Source: Candidatus Heimdallarchaeota archaeon (GTDB taxonomy: Archaea; Asgardarchaeota; Heimdallarchaeia; Heimdallarchaeales; Heimdallarchaeaceae). From it: a stretch of DNA of 10,328 bases. The position numbers and the translations under genes are program-made. Below the pieces are notes generated by a model. That model did not search any database, was not told the DNA's origin, and worked only from the letters and a program-made list of their open reading frames with translations. The DNA lies in the NCBI GenBank assembly GCA_016839985.1, contig JAEOTG010000249.1:1-10328 (forward strand), in the 5' to 3' direction. Each line of letters begins with the position of its first letter. Position 1 is the first letter of the stretch. Shown here in pieces: positions 6,748 through 10,328 of this stretch.

Positions 6748-8142
6748 TTAAACCACTCCACTGTTTTTTAATTCTCTCTTGAAATTATCTTGACGTTGCA
6801 GGATGGTATCTATTGAATCCTGAAGAAATGATTTGTTTTTTAAGATTTCAATAAGTTGTTGTTCATCCATTTGATAATCATAGATTTTTGTTAAAAATCC
6901 ATATTTCTCTTTACTTTGTTTTAGTTTATTTACTTCATAAACTTCCGAAATTTTTCGTGTGAATGAATTTTTGGTTATCTCTCTTTGAATTATAATTATT
7001 AAATCGAGAGACAAGAAATCTGAAAAATCAATGTTATGGAGGTTCTCCCATCTTCTAAGAATTTTCTCAATTGTGTCAGCGTGTGCTGTTTGTATTCCCT
7101 TCAAACCAGCATTTAATGCTTCAAACATAGCTTGAGTATGTTCTCGTGATTGGATTTCTCCTAAGTAAATCCAATCGGGAGATCTATGTAGTAATTTTAA
7201 TATTTCTGAAGTTTTTGTGTAAGTTGATTTACTAGATTCAAACGAATCCACTTGAATTGATAGTTGTTTATATCCCATTGAAGATTGATTTATTGATTCA
7301 ATTGCATCCTCAATAGCTATTTTTCTCCAATGTTTTGGAGTATACAGGTCTATAGCATTTGCTAACGTTGTTTTTCCAGCACTTGGCTCTCCTATAACTG
7401 TTATATTTCTTCTTTTTTCAACAGCTTCAACAAAATAAGATGCTAGCAGAGGTGTTAATGTTTCTAGTTTTACTAAATCTAATAGAGTCAAATGCTTTGC
7501 CTTAAGTTTTCTAATGTTAAATGTTGGACCATTTGGAGATAAAGGTGGAAAATCCATTGAAATTCTTAAATGAAAGAACTTTGTCTTGAACTCAATTTTA
7601 AGAGAGGGTCTCTTTGTTGTTACTGATATGGGGTGTTCTAATTTCAATCTTGTTAGAAGACTTTTTATTTCTTCTTCCTCTGGAATAATACTAGTATTAC
7701 ATCTTCCAAAGGATTGATGATCGATATAGATTGGTGTATCTTTCTGATCCATATAGATTTCGTTTAAATTATCATCTAAGAAGAAATAAATTACTCTATC
7801 AAAATTGATTAATTTATGGATAAAAAGTTCTGCAAAGATATCTGGATCAATCGGTAAATTTTCAATTTCCAGAATTTTCCACATACAAATTGATTTTAGT
7901 GTATCTACTAAATCATCGAATTTTAGAATGCCTTTTCCTAGCCTTTCCTTGTTTTTATAAACTAAAGCAGATAATTCTGTAAAAAGCAAGGGATCTTGAT
8001 TGAAATCATATTTAGGTTTCGCTGAATAATATAAGGATCCATTCTCAATAAATATGCAAATTATATACCCTCTTACCTCGTATTCACTAACCATGTGCTC
8101 ATCCAATTTTTTTTCTTCTACTACATTACTGCAGATTTCCAT
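6748..8142 (-). CDS. Type II/IV secretion system ATPase (GspE/PilB/FlaI/VirB11 family)
   Basis: This cytosolic hexameric ATPase powers archaeal pilus, archaellum or secretion assembly. I start at ATG 8142 (464 residues); the TTG two codons earlier (8148) is in frame but weaker. Motifs, numbered from that ATG: the linker PPLSPNGPTFNIRK (about 199-212), typical of archaeal members; Walker A GEPSAGKT (251-258); Asp box IAIEDAIE (275-282); Walker B region DWIYLGEIQSRE (323-334); His box QTAHADT (351-357). The N-terminal 200 residues are family-variable. The length is a little under FlaI (about 520-550). All key motifs are intact, so the protein should be active. It is first in an operon with two platform membrane proteins. 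A TATA-like box at 8161-8169 precedes it. Archaellum-specific partners are not visible, so a pilus-like or secretion role is as likely as motility. Confidence 0.85.
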   Translation of the reverse strand: MEICSNVVEEKKLDEHMVSEYEVRGYIICIFIENGSLYYSAKPKYDFNQDPLLFTELSALVYKNKERLGKGILKFDDLVDTLKSICMWKILEIENLPIDPDIFAELFIHKLINFDRVIYFFLDDNLNEIYMDQKDTPIYIDHQSFGRCNTSIIPEEEEIKSLLTRLKLEHPISVTTKRPSLKIEFKTKFFHLRISMDFPPLSPNGPTFNIRKLKAKHLTLLDLVKLETLTPLLASYFVEAVEKRRNITVIGEPSAGKTTLANAIDLYTPKHWRKIAIEDAIESINQSSMGYKQLSIQVDSFESSKSTYTKTSEILKLLHRSPDWIYLGEIQSREHTQAMFEALNAGLKGIQTAHADTIEKILRRWENLHNIDFSDFLSLDLIIIIQREITKNSFTRKISEVYEVNKLKQSKEKYGFLTKIYDYQMDEQQLIEILKNKSFLQDSIDTILQRQDNFKRELKNSGVV

Positions 8143-8160
8143 CTTCAACCAACTTATTCA

Positions 8161-8169
8161 TATTTTATT
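8161..8169 (-). promoter_or_regulatory. TATA-like box of the secretion ATPase operon
   Basis: On the minus strand this reads AATAAAATA, centred about 23 bases before the ATG at 8142. It lies in the 142-148 base divergent spacer shared with RFC. The leader would be very short or absent. Confidence is limited by base composition. Confidence 0.33.
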
Positions 8170-8252
8170 CCACTCATTAGTATATCAACACCACTTTTTT
8201 TAGAAAAAAAGGAAGAATTAGATTTTCTTTTAAAGTAGTAAAACGTAATACC

Positions 8253-8260
8253 TTTAAATA
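8253..8260 (+). promoter_or_regulatory. TATA-like box of RFC small subunit
   Basis: TTTAAATA is centred about 34 bases before the RFC ATG. The predicted start at about 8280 would leave a leader of roughly 10 bases that could still include part of the Shine-Dalgarno sequence. An earlier A/T element near 8229-8236 (TTTTAAAG) would give a longer leader and is an alternative. Confidence 0.4.
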
Positions 8261-8276
8261 GAAAAAACACATACTT

Positions 8277-8282
8277 GGTGAT
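8277..8282 (+). promoter_or_regulatory. Shine-Dalgarno sequence GGTGAT before RFC
   Basis: GGTGAT matches the archaeal anti-Shine-Dalgarno complement (GGAGGTGAT) and ends 8 bases before the ATG at 8291. It fixes the start codon. It is the clearest ribosome binding site in the window, where other genes look leaderless. Confidence 0.6.
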
Positions 8283-8290
8283 GTGAGAAA

Positions 8291-9265
8291 ATGAGCGATA
8301 AATTTGACATCATGTGGACTGAAAAGTATCGACCAAAAACGCTAAAAGAACTTAAAGGACATAAAGACATAAAATTAAGACTGAAAGGTTTTATAGAAAG
8401 GAAAAATCTTCCCCATCTTTTATTTGCTGGACCACCAGGAACTGGTAAAACAACCGCACTTCTTGCATTAGCACATGATTTGTTTGGTCAAAGTAATGTT
8501 ACACGCAATCTTTTAGAGTTAAATGCATCAGACGATAGAGGAATAGACGCAATACGAACCAAAGTAAAAGAATTCGCAAGAACTGTTTCCTATGGTGGTG
8601 TTCCTTTTAAAATTGTGTGTCTTGATGAAGCTGATAGTTTAACAGCAGCAGCGCAACATGCCCTAAGAAGAACTATGGAACGCTATGTAAAAACTAGCCG
8701 TTTTACTCTGATATGCAACTATTCTAGCAAAATCATTGAACCGATTCAATCTAGATGTGCTATTTTTAGATTTAAACCATTGGATGATAGTAGCATGAAA
8801 TCTTTTCTTAAGCACATCTGCGACAAAGAACAAGTAGTTTATGACAATGAAGGTCTTGATACGGTTCTTTATATCTCTGAAGGAGATTTAAGAAAAGCAA
8901 TAAATATTCTTCAATCTACTGCAGCTTCAGGTAAATCGATAGAAAAGATGACTGTTTTACAAACTATAGGTCATGCTGATCCTGAGAGAATTCAACAAAT
9001 GTTGAAATATGCACTAGAAGGAGATTTTTACAAAGCAAGGGAAGTTTTGCAGCTTCTTATATTAGAATTTGGTCTTTCAGGAACTGATGTAACACATCAA
9101 ATATACAGAGAAACTCCTTCTTTAGAATTACTTGATTTTCAAAAATTAAAAATAACAGAATTCTTAGCAGATGTGGATTTTAGGATTTCTGAAGGAGCAA
9201 CCAGTAATATACAACTTAGCTCTTTTCTTGCTAAATTAGTTGAAGAAGGCCAAAACAATAAATAG
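8291..9265 (+). CDS. rfcS: Replication factor C small subunit (clamp loader)
   Basis: The RFC small subunit uses ATP to load the PCNA clamp onto primed DNA, in complex with RFC large. The 324-residue length is normal for archaea, with no intein. Motifs in order: RFC box II WTEKYRP (9-15), Walker A GPPGTGKT (47-54), Walker B LDEAD (111-115), sensor 1 CNYSSKI (142-148), the SRC arginine-finger motif (154-156) and sensor 2 GDLRKAIN (198-205). The C-terminal collar, about 230-324, forms the ring contact. All catalytic residues are present. The ATG is fixed by GGTGAT at 8277. It is divergent from the secretion operon and convergent with truA, whose stop is 21 bases away, so it is probably transcribed alone. 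RFC large is not in the window. Confidence 0.95.
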   Translation: MSDKFDIMWTEKYRPKTLKELKGHKDIKLRLKGFIERKNLPHLLFAGPPGTGKTTALLALAHDLFGQSNVTRNLLELNASDDRGIDAIRTKVKEFARTVSYGGVPFKIVCLDEADSLTAAAQHALRRTMERYVKTSRFTLICNYSSKIIEPIQSRCAIFRFKPLDDSSMKSFLKHICDKEQVVYDNEGLDTVLYISEGDLRKAINILQSTAASGKSIEKMTVLQTIGHADPERIQQMLKYALEGDFYKAREVLQLLILEFGLSGTDVTHQIYRETPSLELLDFQKLKITEFLADVDFRISEGATSNIQLSSFLAKLVEEGQNNK

Positions 9266-9271
9266 GATTTT

Positions 9272-9277
9272 AAAAAA
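9272..9277 (-). terminator. Poly-T termination signal after truA
   Basis: Six A on the plus strand give a T6 run about 10 bases after the truA stop on the minus strand, inside the 21-base convergent spacer with RFC. This would suffice for archaeal termination. No comparable T-run ends RFC within the spacer. Confidence 0.4.
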
Positions 9278-9286
9278 CAGAAATAA

Positions 9287-10120
9287 CTATTGTGTTTGAA
9301 AAAAGTGTTTTATAGCAGAGTTTACTGATAAAACATCTTTCAATTTCATTATGTTTTCACTAAGTTTTCTTTTAATTGTTTTAGTTGCTTTTTCGTTTAT
9401 AATCCATTTCACATCTTCATATTTATGCTCAACTAGAACTAAATTACTAGGATTTGCTGGTTCTAAATTCAAATTCTTCATTTCTTCAGGTGATGAAAGT
9501 AAAAGTTTGATGTTTTGCATTTTCTTTGAGAGAATTTCATAGTTAAGAATATAAGATACTATTCTCCTCACTTGTTCCCATAAAAATGATTGTGCCTTAA
9601 ATTCAAGAATCAGTACAGAATTTAAATTAATCAAGTTAAATTCTTGAATTTCTCTAATTGTTTTTCTATGGTCAAGTTTACAGAATAATTTGAAATCATG
9701 CTCTCCTATGAAACAAGAACCCAATTCCTTAATTTTATCAATTGAACTTTTTTTAACATTAACTACAAAATCCAATGGCACGATATACCAGTATTTCTTC
9801 CAATTACTATATTTAGGTGTGAATCCTTCTTTTACTTCCGAGTAAGCCCAGCCTAGAATAGATTGATCTCTCGAAAATTCAGAGTTTAATTGTTCCAATA
9901 TGATCTTTTTATCAGTGTTAAAGGCAAATGTATTCCCTATAGCATTAACAAATTTATCAGTTCTACTTGCACTTTTGAAATTACTTTGTTCTGTGTTTTC
10001 TATATAACCTGTTTTTTCTAATGCTTCTATTATTGCTCCTTCAATTGTTAGATGTTCTGGTTGTCTTTGATATCCAAAATAATTAGAGCCATCGTAGAAC
10101 ACTTTAACCAAATATCTCAT
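9287..10120 (-). CDS. truA: tRNA pseudouridine synthase TruA-like (archaeal)
   Basis: TruA-family enzymes convert uridines in the anticodon arm (positions 38-40 in bacteria) to pseudouridine. I choose ATG 10120 (277 residues, MRYLVKVFYDG) over the in-frame TTG at 10129, because the family begins at this strand and a TATA-like box sits 26-27 bases upstream. Motifs, numbered from the ATG: FYDGSNYFGYQRQ (8-20); SASRTDKFVNA (50-60) with catalytic Asp55 following Arg-Thr; FTPKYSNWKKYWYIV (100-114), an aromatic tRNA-contact strand; FIGEHDFKLFCK (137-148); and FLWEQVRRIV (179-188), equivalent to the FLYxMVRNIV segment. The active-site Asp is intact although neighbouring residues (KFVNA rather than AGVHA) are archaeal-like and diverged. 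It converges with RFC and is divergent from tRNA-Glu, a possible substrate but not evidence of a link. TAG stop at 9287-9289. Confidence 0.87.
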   Translation of the reverse strand: MRYLVKVFYDGSNYFGYQRQPEHLTIEGAIIEALEKTGYIENTEQSNFKSASRTDKFVNAIGNTFAFNTDKKIILEQLNSEFSRDQSILGWAYSEVKEGFTPKYSNWKKYWYIVPLDFVVNVKKSSIDKIKELGSCFIGEHDFKLFCKLDHRKTIREIQEFNLINLNSVLILEFKAQSFLWEQVRRIVSYILNYEILSKKMQNIKLLLSSPEEMKNLNLEPANPSNLVLVEHKYEDVKWIINEKATKTIKRKLSENIMKLKDVLSVNSAIKHFFQTQ

Positions 10121-10142
10121 TTTCTTCAAAAAAACCTTTTTC

Positions 10143-10150
10143 GATAAAAG
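10143..10150 (-). promoter_or_regulatory. TATA-like box of truA
   Basis: On the minus strand this reads CTTTTATC, centred about 26-27 bases before the ATG at 10120. Start of transcription at the ATG would give a leaderless mRNA and would leave the TTG at 10129 upstream of the transcript, supporting the ATG start. Confidence 0.38.
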
Positions 10151-10169
10151 TTAAAAATCTAATGTAACA

Positions 10170-10197
10170 CCAATGAGAAATCAAATTATTTCATTGG
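10170..10197. repeat. Inverted repeat CCAATGA...TCATTGG between truA and tRNA-Glu
   Basis: CCAATGA (10170-10176) is exactly complementary to TCATTGG (10191-10197), with a 14-base spacer. It lies about 20 bases upstream of the truA TATA-like box. It may be a regulator site or a hairpin; no T-run follows. Function unknown. Confidence 0.4.
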
Positions 10198-10243
10198 ATT
10201 AAGCTTAAAATATTTTAAAATCGTATTTATAGTAAAAGAAAGA

Positions 10244-10250
10244 TTAAAAA
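10244..10250 (+). promoter_or_regulatory. TATA-like box of tRNA-Glu, inside an inverted repeat
   Basis: TTAAAAA is centred about 29 bases before the first base of the tRNA, preceded by purine-rich GAAAGA that could act as BRE. It overlaps an inverted repeat, AAAGATT (10239-10245) with AATCTTT (10255-10261), so the symmetry may be incidental. Confidence 0.4.
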
Positions 10251-10275
10251 GTTCAATCTTTTTCATTCACTTACA

Positions 10276-10328
10276 GCCTCGATGGTGTAGCTCGGCCAAT
10301 CATTGCGGACTCTCACTCCGCAGACCCG
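10276..10328 (+). tRNA. tRNA-Glu (anticodon CUC), 3' truncated by the window edge
   Basis: The visible 53 bases give the acceptor 5' strand GCCTCGA, the D-arm GTGTAG...GGCCAATCAT with the invariant GG, and the anticodon stem GCGGA (10305-10309) pairing with TCCGC (10317-10321). The 7-base loop CTCUCAC has U33 at 10311 and anticodon CUC at 10312-10314, decoding GAG. The variable region and the first bases of the T-arm follow, and the rest is beyond the window. No intron lies in the anticodon loop. The D-arm matches the usual archaeal tRNA-Glu form. Confidence 0.9.

Noticed and set aside
9351..9542. 63-codon plus-strand open frame inside truA
   Set aside because: Antisense to the 3' part of truA, which has conserved motifs along its whole length.
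1..10328. CRISPR array, insertion sequence or inteins
   Set aside because: No regularly spaced repeats of suitable length, no transposase, and the RFC and ATPase frames are uninterrupted at the usual intein sites.

Overview
The window is strongly AT-rich and archaeal. It carries an archaeal-type RPA, a TFIIB homologue (TFB), the small subunit of the RFC clamp loader, an archaeal-style TruA and an archaeal-type tRNA-Glu. TATA-like boxes lie a few tens of bases in front of start codons. The eukaryote-like replication and transcription set, together with a large Asn/Ser/Thr-rich membrane-anchored surface protein, would fit an Asgard (Promethearchaeota) genome. That lineage call is an inference and no single marker in the window proves it.

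Layout from left to right. Bases 1-799 hold the 3' part of an RPA gene whose start lies outside the window. Bases 878-988 encode a 36-residue single-pass membrane protein. It ends one base before the stop of a convergent 959-residue secreted, membrane-anchored surface protein (990-3869, minus). Bases 3870-4178 are a divergent intergenic region with a 40-base interrupted hairpin, an 11-base direct repeat and two TATA-like elements. A TFB paralogue (4179-5210, plus) follows. A three-gene minus-strand cluster comes next (8142 down to 5239): a GspE/FlaI-type secretion ATPase, then two membrane proteins that together look like one FlaJ/TadB-TadC platform protein split in two. RFC small subunit (8291-9265, plus) is divergent from this cluster. 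TruA (9287-10120, minus) converges on RFC. A divergent spacer with two inverted repeats separates truA from tRNA-Glu(CUC), which is cut by the right edge at base 10328.

How the parts relate. RPA and RFC serve replication and repair, TFB serves transcription initiation, and TruA and tRNA-Glu serve translation. The ATPase and two membrane proteins form the motor and inner-membrane platform of a type IV filament or secretion machine, but no pilin or prepilin peptidase is visible here. The surface protein has a class I-like signal peptide and a C-terminal membrane anchor, so it is probably a Sec-exported cell-envelope component and not a pilin.

Most interesting points: the tiny membrane protein, whose length, topology and Tyr-His-Ala after the membrane segment recall eukaryotic OST4; the split platform protein with a 17-base overlap; the sequon-rich surface protein; and the hairpin and repeats in front of TFB. 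Several genes have a TATA-like box about 23-27 bases before their ATG, suggesting leaderless mRNAs, while RFC has a clear Shine-Dalgarno sequence.
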